A DNA stretch of 64,000 bases from PALSA-350 sp963834445 (GCA_963834445.1 CAWIBU010000003.1:1364001-1428000); one strand, 5' to 3'; counted from the first letter of the stretch, positions 35,532 to 44,992 are shown. The notes: generated from the letters alone by a model not told the origin. Numbers and translations: made by a program.

Positions 35532-36362
35532 CTACTTGCCGCTGGTGTTGTCCATCGTAATGCCGCCGGGAGTCTGCTGGTTCTTCTTCTCCTCGTTTGC
35601 CTTACGGGTCGCCATGGTTTTGTCGCGCCATTGGTCGAACATGGCCAGATCAGCCTTGTGGCCGGCTTCGTCACCGCAATCCAGATCTGCCTTGCGCCGG
35701 TAGAGCAAGCTCAGGTATGACATGGCATCATCGTACCCAGGACGCAGATCGATGGCCTGCTGTAGCTCCTTGATGCCCTCATCGACCAGCGGTGCATTCA
35801 CGGCTGCCAGTTTCTGGCAGGCAGCCTTGTCTTTGATCATGTCACCGTTGTCCTGCATGCCCAGGCTGTTGCGAGTCTGGATCGCATTCCTGTAGGCGAC
35901 GCGCCAATCGATGACGCCAATCGTATAGTGGGCAACCGGGTCCTTGGGATCAGCGATCGTGACCTTGCGCTGCCAGGTCTTGGCTTCTTCGGTCTTACCG
36001 GTGTTCAGGTAAACCGCGCCAATGCCCTTCAGCGCGTTGAGATCGTTTGGGTCCTTGGCCAGCACCTGCTGATAGGCATTCACCGCGAGCTGCGCATTCT
36101 TATTATTCTCAGGCGTGTTGGCGTCTGGAACTACCTGCTGCGCGTAGGCCGTAGCAAGATACAAAGGTGCGTTTTCCAAGGTTGGATCAAGGCGTTCGGC
36201 GTTTTGGAAGTGGTCGATCGCTTCTTCAAACTTGGCATTCTTGTATGCCTGAACACCCTTGATCAATTGATCGCGAGCCTGCAGCTTGCTGCACCCGGTA
36301 ACTATGGTCAGCAGCGACAGGGTGGCGACCGCCAGCACCGGAATATATGCGCTTCGCTTCAT
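35532..36362 (-). CDS. TPR-repeat lipoprotein
   Basis: 276 aa. A lipobox (LLTIVTGC, C24) is followed by four to five tetratricopeptide-like repeats (ALEKGV-type helices such as AYKNAKFEEAIDHFQNAERL and AYQQVLAKDPNDLNALKGIG). This is a periplasmic or membrane-anchored interaction scaffold, placed downstream of the exbD genes but separated from them by a terminator. Partner unknown; an envelope-assembly role is plausible from context. Confidence 0.82.
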   Translation of the reverse strand: MKRSAYIPVLAVATLSLLTIVTGCSKLQARDQLIKGVQAYKNAKFEEAIDHFQNAERLDPTLENAPLYLATAYAQQVVPDANTPENNKNAQLAVNAYQQVLAKDPNDLNALKGIGAVYLNTGKTEEAKTWQRKVTIADPKDPVAHYTIGVIDWRVAYRNAIQTRNSLGMQDNGDMIKDKAACQKLAAVNAPLVDEGIKELQQAIDLRPGYDDAMSYLSLLYRRKADLDCGDEAGHKADLAMFDQWRDKTMATRKANEEKKNQQTPGGITMDNTSGK

Positions 36363-36493
36363 TCTGGTTCTAATCTCCTTATGATGCCAGGTTCCGCCTG
36401 ATCGTCTACAAGCTTACGCGGGCCTGCTACTCGGTAGGGAAAAACTTCCGCGCAGTGATTGTAATTGGTTTCAGGCTACTGGCAAGTATTGCT

Positions 36494-36533
36494 CAAAAAA
36501 ACCAGATCCGCGGCTCTGCATGAGCAGCCGCGG
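36494..36533 (-). terminator. Terminator of the tonB-exbBD run
   Basis: The stem CCGCGGCT/AGCCGCGG (36508-36533) is followed on the minus strand by GGTTTTTTT. It lies about 120 bp past the second exbD stop. The plus-strand side also has a short T-run, so it may work both ways. Confidence 0.72.
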
Positions 36534-36652
36534 ACCTTTTTGCAAAGCGCGCTTGATCGTGTCTTGGTTGTTGTTGCGGTTCATGTAGCAGGATCAGGCA
36601 ACCTTTCCTTCAAAACCAACGTGGCCCGACCTGCAGGAGCACAGCAACAATT

Positions 36653-37090
36653 CTACTGCCCAGCTTCTACCTTGGGTGTAATGAGGCCGATGTGATCGAC
36701 GCCCGCCTCATGACCGATATCCAGAACGTCTGCCACGACAGAGAAGTCGAGGGCAGGATCGCCCTTGACGAACATCACCTTCTCGGCGCGGGTGGCAAAA
36801 ATCCCTTCCAACTTATTCAATAGGTCCCCGTGGGAAATGTCCAGCTCATTGATTTTGTAGCCTGGGACCCCACCCCCCGGGCGATGGGTGATCTGCACCA
36901 CGATGGTGCGGTCGTTGTCCTGCTGCTTTTGCGGGTTTTTCGGCGGCTGCGGCACCAGGGCCTCAAGCCCTTTCGGCGTAACCGGCGTGATGACCATGAA
37001 CACGATCAACAACACCAGCAAGACGTCGATCATGGGCGTTACGTTGATGCTCGAATTGAGTCCGCCTCCACCACCTGTATCGAATGCCAT
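36653..37090 (-). CDS. exbD: ExbD/TolR biopolymer transport protein, second copy
   Basis: 145 aa. A Gly-rich cytosolic start, one membrane helix (NVTPMIDVLLVLLIVFMVIT) with the essential proton-path aspartate, then a periplasmic domain. It works with ExbB to energise TonB. It follows the other exbD by 31 bp; the two differ throughout the periplasmic domain. Confidence 0.9.
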   Translation of the reverse strand: MAFDTGGGGGLNSSINVTPMIDVLLVLLIVFMVITPVTPKGLEALVPQPPKNPQKQQDNDRTIVVQITHRPGGGVPGYKINELDISHGDLLNKLEGIFATRAEKVMFVKGDPALDFSVVADVLDIGHEAGVDHIGLITPKVEAGQ

Positions 37091-37121
37091 TTTCGTCCCT
37101 CGTTTTCTGAATGTCTAAGTG

Positions 37122-37583
37122 CTACTGACCAGCTGGTGGAGTAGCGGGTGGCGGTGTGGTGGTGTCTGTGCGGCGATCCGTCAACAGCCCCACCTGATCG
37201 ACGCCGGCGGTCCGCACATCGTCGATCGCATCCATGACCGTGCCGTATTGGGCCCGGGCATCCGCGCGCATAAAGATTTGCTTGTCGGTCTTGTTGGTCA
37301 GCAGGTCGGCCACCTTGGCGCCGAGATCGGCCATGGAAACCTGGTTCTGGCCAAGGTAGATCTTGTTATCGCGGGTCACGGCCACGACGACCGAATCTTC
37401 TTTGTCGACATCGGGCATGGCCGTCGGGTCGGTCACCTTGGCCAACTCAACGTTCACCTTGTTTTGTAGCATGGGGGTGATGACCATGAAAACGATGAGC
37501 AGCACCAACATCACGTCCACCATGGGCGTGACGTTAATGTTGGAATTAACCTTGGCGCCTTCGTTTCTGACTACGATTGCCAT
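37122..37583 (-). CDS. exbD: ExbD/TolR biopolymer transport protein, first copy
   Basis: 153 aa with membrane helix NVTPMVDVMLVLLIVFMVIT, a periplasmic domain and a Thr/Pro-rich tail. The ATG at 37583 follows GGAG by 8 nt; the longer frame upstream reads the intergenic region. One operon with exbB and the second exbD. Two ExbD subunits could form a mixed dimer in one motor or serve two motors. Confidence 0.9.
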   Translation of the reverse strand: MAIVVRNEGAKVNSNINVTPMVDVMLVLLIVFMVITPMLQNKVNVELAKVTDPTAMPDVDKEDSVVVAVTRDNKIYLGQNQVSMADLGAKVADLLTNKTDKQIFMRADARAQYGTVMDAIDDVRTAGVDQVGLLTDRRTDTTTPPPATPPAGQ

Positions 37584-37742
37584 TGTCTTTGCTCCGTGGG
37601 TCGAGCCGCGTTCAAAAAACGCTTTGGGCTCCCCACCTTCAGGACGACTTTCTATGAGTCTTGAAACCACCGGGCTTGAAACGGATTGTGTCCGTTTCAA
37701 GCCGGTGCAGGATTCCCGCTGTGGAGTGGTGACGCCGCGTGC

Positions 37743-38495
37743 TTAGCGGCGGTGGCTCTGCTTGATGAAGTAATCGATCAGTTCGCTGGACGAGTTGTCC
37801 ATCTCAACGTCGAAGGCTTCGACCTTGCCGGTGAAGTAGTTGAAGGTCATCACGGCAGGGATGGCGACCAGCAGCCCGAAAGCGGTGGTGACCAGGGCTT
37901 CAGAAATACCGCCGGCGACTGCGCCGATACCGGAAGTCTTCTGGGTGGCGATCTGCTGGAAGGCGTTCAAGATACCGACGACCGTTCCGAACAGTCCGAT
38001 AAAGGGTGCTGTCGAACCGATGGTGGCGAGACCACCCAGACCCCTCTTCAGCTTGGCGTGAACGATGGCCTCGGAGCGCTCGAGTGCGCGCTTGCTGGAC
38101 TCGATTTGTTCGTCGGTAATGGCGCCGCCACCACCGTAGTTACGGAACTCCTGCAAGCCGGCGGTGACCACCTCGGCCAGATGCGACTTCTTGTTGCGAT
38201 CTGCAACCTTGACTGCTTCGTCCAACTTGCCTTCTTTGAGGGCGCCGGCAACGCGGGGAGCAAATTCACGCGATTGCTTACGTGCCGCACTGAAATAGAG
38301 GGCGCGATCGATGATTACGGCCAGCGACCAGATGGACATAATGAAGAGGACGCCGACGACGGCCTTGGCGGCGGGTCCCATGTTGTGCCAGAGCTCCATC
38401 GGGGAGAAGCCGACGGAGGGTGCTGCATCCTGGAAGAAGAACACGCCGAGAGCTGCCTGATGGGCTGCAAGTTGGGAGAGTTGAGCGAGAATCAC
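37743..38495 (-). CDS. exbB: ExbB/TolQ/MotA proton-channel protein
   Basis: 250 aa with three membrane helices (one near residues 45-65, two in the second half). The conserved core GLATIGSTAPFIGLFGTVVGI and GGISEALVTTAFGLLVAIPAV is typical of ExbB. It forms the pentameric proton channel for TonB. Confidence 0.93.
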   Translation of the reverse strand: MILAQLSQLAAHQAALGVFFFQDAAPSVGFSPMELWHNMGPAAKAVVGVLFIMSIWSLAVIIDRALYFSAARKQSREFAPRVAGALKEGKLDEAVKVADRNKKSHLAEVVTAGLQEFRNYGGGGAITDEQIESSKRALERSEAIVHAKLKRGLGGLATIGSTAPFIGLFGTVVGILNAFQQIATQKTSGIGAVAGGISEALVTTAFGLLVAIPAVMTFNYFTGKVEAFDVEMDNSSSELIDYFIKQSHRR

Positions 38496-38599
38496 TGAAT
38501 CTTTCCTCCTACGAATTTACTTCGTTATAGCTCTGAAACAACCAGATGCTAGCACCGGGCAACTTCGGTCAGGAATGACCCGAAGTGGCCACAAGGGGT

Positions 38600-38636
38600 G
38601 TGCCGGCTACCACCTTGGTGAAAGTGGCGCCGGCAC
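38600..38636 (-). terminator. Hairpin after tonB
   Basis: GTGCCGGC pairs with GCCGGCAC around a loop that can itself pair (CCAC with GTGG). There is no T-run, so it may mark an mRNA processing site between tonB and exbB rather than a terminator. Confidence 0.35.
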
Positions 38637-38643
38637 GCGGGGT

Positions 38644-39372
38644 TTAGCCACCGAGATTGAAGACGACGTTGACAGTTGTCTCAACTTCGACAGGATCGCC
38701 ATTCAGAAGGTAGGGCTTGTAGCGCCAGGAGCGGACGGCATCCAGGGCTGCCTGCTGCAGCATAGGAGGACCACTAATGACCCTGAGGTTCTGGATCGAG
38801 CCCGACTTTGAAATCGTGGCCTGCAAAACGACCGTGCCCTGAATGCGGGCCGCTTTCGCAATCGCAGGATATTGCGGGGTCACCTTGTCGAGTAGATTAC
38901 CGGCCATGACACCGGAGGAGATGCTCAGCTTCTTGGGAGGGGCCGCTTTGACGATAGCCGGACCGGATCCGATACCGCCGAGGATGCCGCCCATGACGCC
39001 GCCAGCGGTGCCGCCGCCCATGCCTTCCATTCCGGATACACCGGCCATGGAGGGCGGAGCTGCCGACTCCTTAATCTGCTTGATTTCTTTCGGGATCTTG
39101 CTGGGCGCCTGCAATTGGTTTTCGATCATTTCGGACTTGATCTTGACCTGAACAGGGGCTTGGGGTGGTGGCGGGGGAGGTGGTGGCGGGGGTGGTGGTG
39201 GAGCAACCAGCAGCGTGGCCATCATCTGCGTGGGTAGCGCCTCAGGGTGCAGGAGCGGCCAAATAATCAGTGCGGCCAGGATCAAGGCATTGAGACTAAA
39301 CGTAAGGATTGTCCAATACTTGCTCTTGGTTTTTAGCTTGCCACCTGACTCCATTAATGAATCTTCAAACAT
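38644..39372 (-). CDS. tonB: Energy transducer TonB with 13-proline run
   Basis: 242 aa. One N-terminal membrane helix (about 21-42), then 13 consecutive prolines near residue 58, a Gly/Met-rich linker (GMEGMGGGTAGGVMGG) and a C-terminal TonB domain (VTPQYPAIAKAARIQGTVVL, LRVISGPPML, RSWRYKPYLLNG). It carries proton-motive energy to outer-membrane receptors such as the one at 57996. It heads the tonB-exbB-exbD-exbD operon. Confidence 0.92.
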   Translation of the reverse strand: MFEDSLMESGGKLKTKSKYWTILTFSLNALILAALIIWPLLHPEALPTQMMATLLVAPPPPPPPPPPPPPQAPVQVKIKSEMIENQLQAPSKIPKEIKQIKESAAPPSMAGVSGMEGMGGGTAGGVMGGILGGIGSGPAIVKAAPPKKLSISSGVMAGNLLDKVTPQYPAIAKAARIQGTVVLQATISKSGSIQNLRVISGPPMLQQAALDAVRSWRYKPYLLNGDPVEVETTVNVVFNLGG

Positions 39373-39806
39373 CGCCTTACCTCGGATATTCGAACTTGTA
39401 CCTTCTTAGACACCGGCGACTTTCATTTTGATCCCGAAGTGGGATTGGCACGCTGTGGAAGCTGTGCAAGCTGTGGAAAACCTCTGGGCAGCAGGAAAAG
39501 AGGTGCCTCGGGAGCTTGTGCGTGTGCGAGAACTCAGTTCCTGAAGGGTACGGGCTTCACAGGCTACGGAAAAACTCGGTTCGTGAAGGGTACGGGCTTC
39601 AGCCCGTGCGTAAATACCCAAGATGAGTCGCCTTTAGGCGCTGAGGGCTGCGGAATCATGCGGAAACCCGGCCCTCAGGGCCTAAAGGCCAACAGTGTTT
39701 GTTAGTTCATGTACGGGCTGAAGCCCGTACCCTCCAGGAACTGGGTTCGCACACACCCTCTAGGCGCCCAAGCTGAAGATTTGTTTTGCTGCGGCACGTT
39801 GCTGAA
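39373..39806. repeat. Intergenic gap with a copy of the 20.97-kb element
   Basis: 434 bp. It carries a relative of the inverted-repeat element (39577 to about 39733), including the same interior reading ACCCAAGATGAGTCGCC. The left arm is also partly duplicated at 39540-39575. No gene. Confidence 0.7.
39577..39733. repeat. Inverted-repeat element, second copy
   Basis: Left arm CGGTTCGTGAAGGGTACGG; right arm GTACGGGCTGAAGCCCGTAC followed by a diverged end. Same orientation as the 20972 copy and about 18.6 kb from it. Confidence 0.75.
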
Positions 39807-41006
39807 TCAGGGTTTGGAGCGTTTGGCGGCAGGGAGGATGGCTTTCTTGCCCCGCTTGGCTCTCCACTCCTGGTAGGCGACCAGCATCGGGGCGGCTACG
39901 GCAATCGACGAATAGGTGCCGATCAGGATGCCGATGACCAGGGCGAAGGAAAAGCCATGCAGGACTTCGCCTCCGAACAAATAGAGCGAGAGAACAGTCA
40001 GGAAAGTGAGCCCCGAGGTGAGCACGGTTCGGCTCAGCGTCTGGTTGATGCTTCGATTGACGACCGTGGTCAGGGTCTCGCGGCGAGAGAGACGTAGATT
40101 CTCGCGTATTCGATCAAAGACCACGATGGTGTCGTTCATGGAATAGCCGATCAGCGTCAGGATGGCGGCGATGACGGTCAGCGTAATTTCCTGGTCGGTG
40201 AGGCTGAAGGCGCCCACGGTGATCAGGGTGTCATGGAAAACAGCCACCACGGCGGCTACGCCGTAAATCAACTCGAAGCGGAACCACAGATAGACCAGCA
40301 TCCCGAGCAAGGAGTACAGCGTCGCCAACAAGGCCTGGCGGCGTAACAACGCACCCACCTGGGGACCGATGATCTCCGCACCAAAAACGTGGAAGCCGGA
40401 GAGATAGGCGCCCTGCTTCAGTTGGTTCACGACCGCCGGGTCGGCTGCTCCCTTCAACTGGTCGATGCTGGTGAACATGCCGTTGAGGTCGTGATCACGG
40501 TGGTCCAGTATGGCGCTGGCCTGCTGTCCATAATGCTGGGCTGCGTCGGGGCCCGATAAGTGCTCGGGATCGCTCTGCTGCAGATACTGGGCGAGCGCCC
40601 CTTTGCTGGAGTTATCAAGGTCTAACTTGCCCTGGTTAGCGGCGCCGTCGGGCGCGTAGTTGGTGTTGAGGGCCTGCACGATGGTCTGCCGGCCGGCATC
40701 GAGGGCGGCATCCTGCGTTTCTTTCTGGGCCAGGGAAATGATGACTTCTTGCTTCGAGGCGCCGTAGGTCTGAATGCGCGCATCGTGGATGCCGGCGCGG
40801 TCGATCGCCTGGCGAATCTTGTCGATATTGGGCGGTTGATCGAACTGGACGTACACCAGGGTGCCGCCACGAAAGTCAACGCCCAGCTTGATGTGGTGCC
40901 AGAAGAGAATAGACAGCACGCCCGATACGCTGAAGACCAGCGAGAAGGCGAGGAAATACCACTTTTTCCCCAGCCAATCAATGTTAGTACCGCGAAACAG
41001 TTCCAC
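39807..41006 (-). CDS. secF: Protein-export membrane protein SecF
   Basis: 399 aa, six membrane helices and a large periplasmic loop after the first, longer than E. coli SecF (323 aa). Motifs LGVDFRGGTLVYVQF, YSMNDTIVVFDRIRENLR and SINQTLSRTVLTSG are intact. With SecD it uses the proton gradient to pull exported chains through SecYEG. Last gene of the tgt-yajC-secD-secF run. Confidence 0.94.
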   Translation of the reverse strand: MELFRGTNIDWLGKKWYFLAFSLVFSVSGVLSILFWHHIKLGVDFRGGTLVYVQFDQPPNIDKIRQAIDRAGIHDARIQTYGASKQEVIISLAQKETQDAALDAGRQTIVQALNTNYAPDGAANQGKLDLDNSSKGALAQYLQQSDPEHLSGPDAAQHYGQQASAILDHRDHDLNGMFTSIDQLKGAADPAVVNQLKQGAYLSGFHVFGAEIIGPQVGALLRRQALLATLYSLLGMLVYLWFRFELIYGVAAVVAVFHDTLITVGAFSLTDQEITLTVIAAILTLIGYSMNDTIVVFDRIRENLRLSRRETLTTVVNRSINQTLSRTVLTSGLTFLTVLSLYLFGGEVLHGFSFALVIGILIGTYSSIAVAAPMLVAYQEWRAKRGKKAILPAAKRSKP

Positions 41007-41044
41007 TTGAAAACTCCATTTTTACTGGTAAGCGAACGCCGGCG

Positions 41045-42637
41045 CTATCCGATCGAAAGTGCTTCTCCACGCTGCTTGCGCCTGAGAATCGAATCGAAAA
41101 TGTGGCGCGATACAAAGACCGCAGTGAACAGGTTGGCGAACAGGCCAAAACTCAGGGTGACGGCGAAACCTTTGACCGGGCCGGTTCCGAAGAGAAACAG
41201 GATGAGGGCCGAGACAATGGTGGTGACGTGGGTATCGACGATGGTCACCCAGGCATGGGCGAAGCCCTGATCGACGGCCGCGGCCGGAGACTTGCCGGCA
41301 CGCAGCTCTTCACGAATGCGCTCGAAGATCAGCACGTTGGAATCGACGCCCATACCGATGGTCAGAATCACGCCGGCAATGCCTGGCAGGGTCAGCACGG
41401 CGTTAAAGTAGCCCATAAAACCAAGCAGGATGACCAGGTTCAGCATCAGGGCAAGATCTGCATTGATGCCTGCGCCGTGGTAGTAGATCAGCATGAAGAT
41501 CATGACGGCGAGCATGCCGACGATCGACGCCAGCACGCCCTTGCGGATGGAATCCGCGCCCAGCGACGGGCCTACGACGCTTTCCTGCAGGTAATGGATG
41601 GAGGCGGGCAGGGCGCCGGTGCGCAGCATGAGAGAAAGGTTTTGCGCTTTTTCTTTGCCCAGGCCGGTGATGCGGCCCTGGTCGCGGATGGCCTGCTGAA
41701 TGTTGGCCGCTTCCTGCACCCGGTTCTCCAGCACTACGGCCAGCTGCTTGCCGATATTGGTGCTGGTGAACTGGTAGAAGCGGTCCCCGGCGTTGCGGGT
41801 GAGGATAAAAGTCGCGTCAGGCCGGCCGTTTTCGTCGACCGACGGCTGGGCGTCGCGGAAGTCATCGCCGGCAACGACGGGGATCCTCTGGAGAACGTAG
41901 TACTGCCCCATCAAGTCGGGCTCGGTGCCCCCGTAAGCCATGACCAGGTCTTCCGGCGGAACCGTTCCCCCCACGCTCTGCACGGCAGCTTCCTCCGTAG
42001 CAAAGGGGCCGCCGACCACCAGGTGAATCTCCAGGCGGGCGGTTGACTGAATGATGTCGCGGACGCGGCTCAAGTCGTCGACGCCGGGCAGCTCTACCAG
42101 GATCTGGTTGGTGCCGAGGTTGTACTCCTGAATGGTGGGCTCGGTGACGCCCAGGTTATTGATGCGGGTCCCGATGGTGTCGATGGCCTGCTGCAGCGCG
42201 TGCTGCTCGATCGACTGCACCTCAGTCTGCTTCATGGTGAGGGTCCAGGAATTGTTGGGGCCGGAGCTCACCGTGTACTGCGCGCCGTAGCGGGAATCGA
42301 GCAGGCTGCGCACGTCGCCGACCCGGTCAGCCGGCGTGCCCAGAATTTGAATAGTTTCCGGCTGCTTGGGGTCGGGTTTCACCACTGACTTGGCCGGGAA
42401 GCCGCCCTGCTGCAGGTCGGCCTGAATGCGACCGACGGCGTTGTCGGTCTCCGCGCTTACGGCTTCCCCCACCATTACCTGCAGCACCAGGTGGATGCCA
42501 CCCTTGAGGTCGAGGCCGAGGTGGATGCGGTTGGTCATCGCCGTCTTCCAGGCAGACAGACCTATCCCCTTCGGGATGCCGAAGATACCATAGACGAACA
42601 CGAGAAGAACGGCAACAATCAGTAGTGTTTTACGCAT
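41045..42637 (-). CDS. secD: Protein-export membrane protein SecD
   Basis: 530 aa. First helix, LGLDLKGGIHLVLQV, a large periplasmic P1 domain with the GTRINNLGVTEPTIQ motif, then five C-terminal helices with GMGVDSNVLIFERIREELR and the proton-path region. The ends are intact; secF follows after 38 bp. Confidence 0.95.
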   Translation of the reverse strand: MRKTLLIVAVLLVFVYGIFGIPKGIGLSAWKTAMTNRIHLGLDLKGGIHLVLQVMVGEAVSAETDNAVGRIQADLQQGGFPAKSVVKPDPKQPETIQILGTPADRVGDVRSLLDSRYGAQYTVSSGPNNSWTLTMKQTEVQSIEQHALQQAIDTIGTRINNLGVTEPTIQEYNLGTNQILVELPGVDDLSRVRDIIQSTARLEIHLVVGGPFATEEAAVQSVGGTVPPEDLVMAYGGTEPDLMGQYYVLQRIPVVAGDDFRDAQPSVDENGRPDATFILTRNAGDRFYQFTSTNIGKQLAVVLENRVQEAANIQQAIRDQGRITGLGKEKAQNLSLMLRTGALPASIHYLQESVVGPSLGADSIRKGVLASIVGMLAVMIFMLIYYHGAGINADLALMLNLVILLGFMGYFNAVLTLPGIAGVILTIGMGVDSNVLIFERIREELRAGKSPAAAVDQGFAHAWVTIVDTHVTTIVSALILFLFGTGPVKGFAVTLSFGLFANLFTAVFVSRHIFDSILRRKQRGEALSIG

Positions 42638-42650
42638 GGGAGTAATACGG

Positions 42651-42965
42651 TTATTTCGCTTCCTCTTGGTTTGTCGTCACGGAAGCGATGGCGCTCTTGA
42701 TGACCTCGATCTTGATGCCGTCGGGTGGCACGCGCAGCTGAATGGCGTCGTCTTTAATCGAGAGCACGGTTCCGCGCATGCCGCCGGTGGTGGTGATCTT
42801 GTCGCCGGGCTTCAGATTTCCCAGCATCTCCTGCCATAGCTTTTGCTTTTTCTGGTTGGGACGCACCAGCATCAGGTAAAAGACGGCAATGATCAGGAGG
42901 AACGGGAGAAACGTCACCAGGCCGGGCGGAATGACGGGGGCCAACAACAAGGGAGTAAAAGTCAA
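42651..42965 (-). CDS. yajC: Preprotein translocase subunit YajC
   Basis: 104 aa. One membrane helix (about 12-33), then LVRPNQKKQKLWQEMLGNLK and GDKITTTGGMRGTV, the YajC signature. The start is TTG with GAGG 8 nt upstream. It lies 13 bp before secD. Confidence 0.92.
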   Translation of the reverse strand: MTFTPLLLAPVIPPGLVTFLPFLLIIAVFYLMLVRPNQKKQKLWQEMLGNLKPGDKITTTGGMRGTVLSIKDDAIQLRVPPDGIKIEVIKSAIASVTTNQEEAK

Positions 42966-43101
42966 CGTACCATCCTCTAACTATTTCTATTCCAGCCTTC
43001 TACTACAGCCTATCTGCCCGGGTTTGTCCACTGGACCGGCCGCTGCATGATCCTGAATCCTGCATGGGAAAGGCCGCGTGGACGCACGCTGGGGAGAGAC
43101 G

Positions 43102-44220
43102 TTACTCCACCCGGTAGGGTCGCGACCGCACGCGGGCCAGGAGAGCGGGAAGAGTATCCGTCGCAATAGCATTTCGTACGGATCGCATCGTGTCAAGGTA
43201 GAAGGCCAGATTATGCAGCGTGTTCAGGACCCCGGCGAGCGGTTCCTCGGCGGCCATGAGGTGACGCAGATAGGCGCGGCTGTAGCGCCTGCACACCATG
43301 CAACCGCACTCGGGATCGGGTGGGGCCGGATCCTCGGCAAAGCGCCGGTTCTTGATGTTGAGGCGGCCTCCGGAGGTGAACAACAGTCCGTGGCGGGCGG
43401 CTCGGGTGGGTATGGTGCAGTCCATCATGTCGACCCCCATGGAGGCGTACTCGACAATTTCTTCGGGATAGCCGACGCCCATGACGTAGCGGGGTTTGTC
43501 CATTGGGAGCAGCGGGAGGGTGGCGGCGATGATCTCCAGGGTTGAGGCGCGGGGTTCGCCTACGCTCAGCCCGCCAATGGCGTAGCCGGGGAAATCCATA
43601 GCGACCAGTTGCTCGGCGCATTCGCGGCGCAGATCCGGGTACATGCCGCCCTGCACGATGCCGAAGAGGGATTGGGTTCCGTCGGCGTGCTGGTGGAAGT
43701 GCTGGTGGCTGCGCCGGGCCCAGCGGAGGGTCAGATCCAGGGATTGTTTGGCGCGGGCGCGGTCGGCTGGGTATTCGGTGCATTCATCGAAGGCCATGAT
43801 GATGTCGGCGCCCAGCGCCAGTTGCACATCCATGGAGTGCTCGGGCGAGAAGAAATGGGAGGAACCGTCCAGGTGGGAGCGGAACTTGACGCCTTCTTCG
43901 CTGATCTTGCGTAACTGGTTGAGGCTGAAGACCTGGAAGCCGCCGGAGTCGGTGAGCATGGGCCGCGGCCAGGCGATGAAGTGATGCAGACCACCCATCC
44001 GGCGTATGAGCTCGTGGCCGGGCCGCAGGTACAGGTGGTAGGTGTTGCCGAGGATGATCTGGGCATCCAGCTCTTCAAGCAGGTGCTGGGGGATGGCCTT
44101 GACGGTCCCGGCGGTGCCAACGGGCATGAAGGCGGGGGTTTGGACCAGGCCGTGAGGCAGGGTCATGGTGGCCCGCCTCGCCTGCCCGCTGGCGGCTTCT
44201 ATCTGGAAAGCGAGAGACAC
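43102..44220 (-). CDS. tgt: tRNA-guanine transglycosylase
   Basis: 372 aa. It exchanges guanine 34 of GUN-anticodon tRNAs for preQ1 in queuosine synthesis. Acid/base D91 (LTDSGGFQV), nucleophile D267 (MMDCTIPTR) and the zinc site C305, C307, C310 and H336 are all present. It starts at GTG. The tgt-yajC-secD-secF order is conserved in many bacteria. No queuosine synthesis genes are in this window. Confidence 0.95.
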   Translation of the reverse strand: MSLAFQIEAASGQARRATMTLPHGLVQTPAFMPVGTAGTVKAIPQHLLEELDAQIILGNTYHLYLRPGHELIRRMGGLHHFIAWPRPMLTDSGGFQVFSLNQLRKISEEGVKFRSHLDGSSHFFSPEHSMDVQLALGADIIMAFDECTEYPADRARAKQSLDLTLRWARRSHQHFHQHADGTQSLFGIVQGGMYPDLRRECAEQLVAMDFPGYAIGGLSVGEPRASTLEIIAATLPLLPMDKPRYVMGVGYPEEIVEYASMGVDMMDCTIPTRAARHGLLFTSGGRLNIKNRRFAEDPAPPDPECGCMVCRRYSRAYLRHLMAAEEPLAGVLNTLHNLAFYLDTMRSVRNAIATDTLPALLARVRSRPYRVE

Positions 44221-44272
44221 TCAGATGATTCTACGTTGTGCGTTGTTTCGGTCCCGACCATCAACCTCTAGG

Positions 44273-44470
44273 TGACTTCGGTCCCAACCACCAACCTCCG
44301 GGTGCCCCATATCTCGCTCGTTTTTCGCGAGATATGGGATACCGCTGCTGTAACCCGATAACTTTGTCTTGACATTCACTGTTCAGGAAGGAAAGCAGCG
44401 GTATCCCACATCTCGCGAAAAACGAGCGAGATATGGGGCACCCGGAGGTTGGTGGTTAGGACCGAAGTCA
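44273..44470. repeat. Long palindrome, 77-bp arms
   Basis: Left arm 44273-44349 and right arm 44394-44470 are complementary with two mismatches visible. Each arm holds the shared terminal motif CTCCGGGTGCCCCAT and an inner palindrome ATATCTCG...CGAGATAT. The 44-nt centre holds no ORF. Same family as the 54181 element and the right border of the 25.96-kb composite. Confidence 0.82.
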
Positions 44471-44482
44471 GCGGGAGGTTTG

Positions 44483-44992
44483 CTATCGAAGCGGCTGAAA
44501 AGGCCGGACAGCGGATACTCGGTTCTCGCCTTCGTCTGGGAGTTGGGCCAGCAGCTCGGCTATGGTTTGGTTTTGTTGCGGGGGTTTCAGCTCAGGAGCT
44601 ATCTCGGCCAGGGGCGCCAGGACGAAGCGGCGTTGAGTCAGGGCGGGGTGGGGCAACGAGAGCTCTTCCCCACTGACGATTTGATTTTCCATCAGCAGCA
44701 AGTCCAGATCGAGGATCCTTGGCCCTTTGGGGATACCGTGCGTGCGATCGCGGCCCAGCTGCCGTTCGATGGCTAGCAAGGCATGCAGGAGGGGCAAGGG
44801 TTCTAATCGCGTCTCCAGGGCGACGACGGCATTCAGGAAGGTGGCCTGATCGCGCAAACCTACGGGTTCGGTTTCGTAGAGTGAGGAGCGCGCCAATACC
44901 TGGCCCAGTCGGCCCAGGCGCTCGACCGCGGCGTTTAGCGTCTGCTGACGGTTGCCCAGGTTGGAGCCGAGCGCGATGTAGGCGATGGGCAT
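44483..44992 (-). CDS. folK: Dihydropteridine pyrophosphokinase
   Basis: 169 aa. It pyrophosphorylates 6-hydroxymethyl-dihydropterin in folate synthesis. Signature: YIALGSNLGNR at the N-terminus, VETEP-like SLYETEPVG, FLNAVVALET and RILDLDLLL with the metal-binding Asp pair. The ATG at 44992 places MPIAYIALGSN at the start; upstream codons in frame overlap nadD on the other strand. Divergent from nadD, 40 bp apart. Confidence 0.93.
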   Translation of the reverse strand: MPIAYIALGSNLGNRQQTLNAAVERLGRLGQVLARSSLYETEPVGLRDQATFLNAVVALETRLEPLPLLHALLAIERQLGRDRTHGIPKGPRILDLDLLLMENQIVSGEELSLPHPALTQRRFVLAPLAEIAPELKPPQQNQTIAELLAQLPDEGENRVSAVRPFQPLR

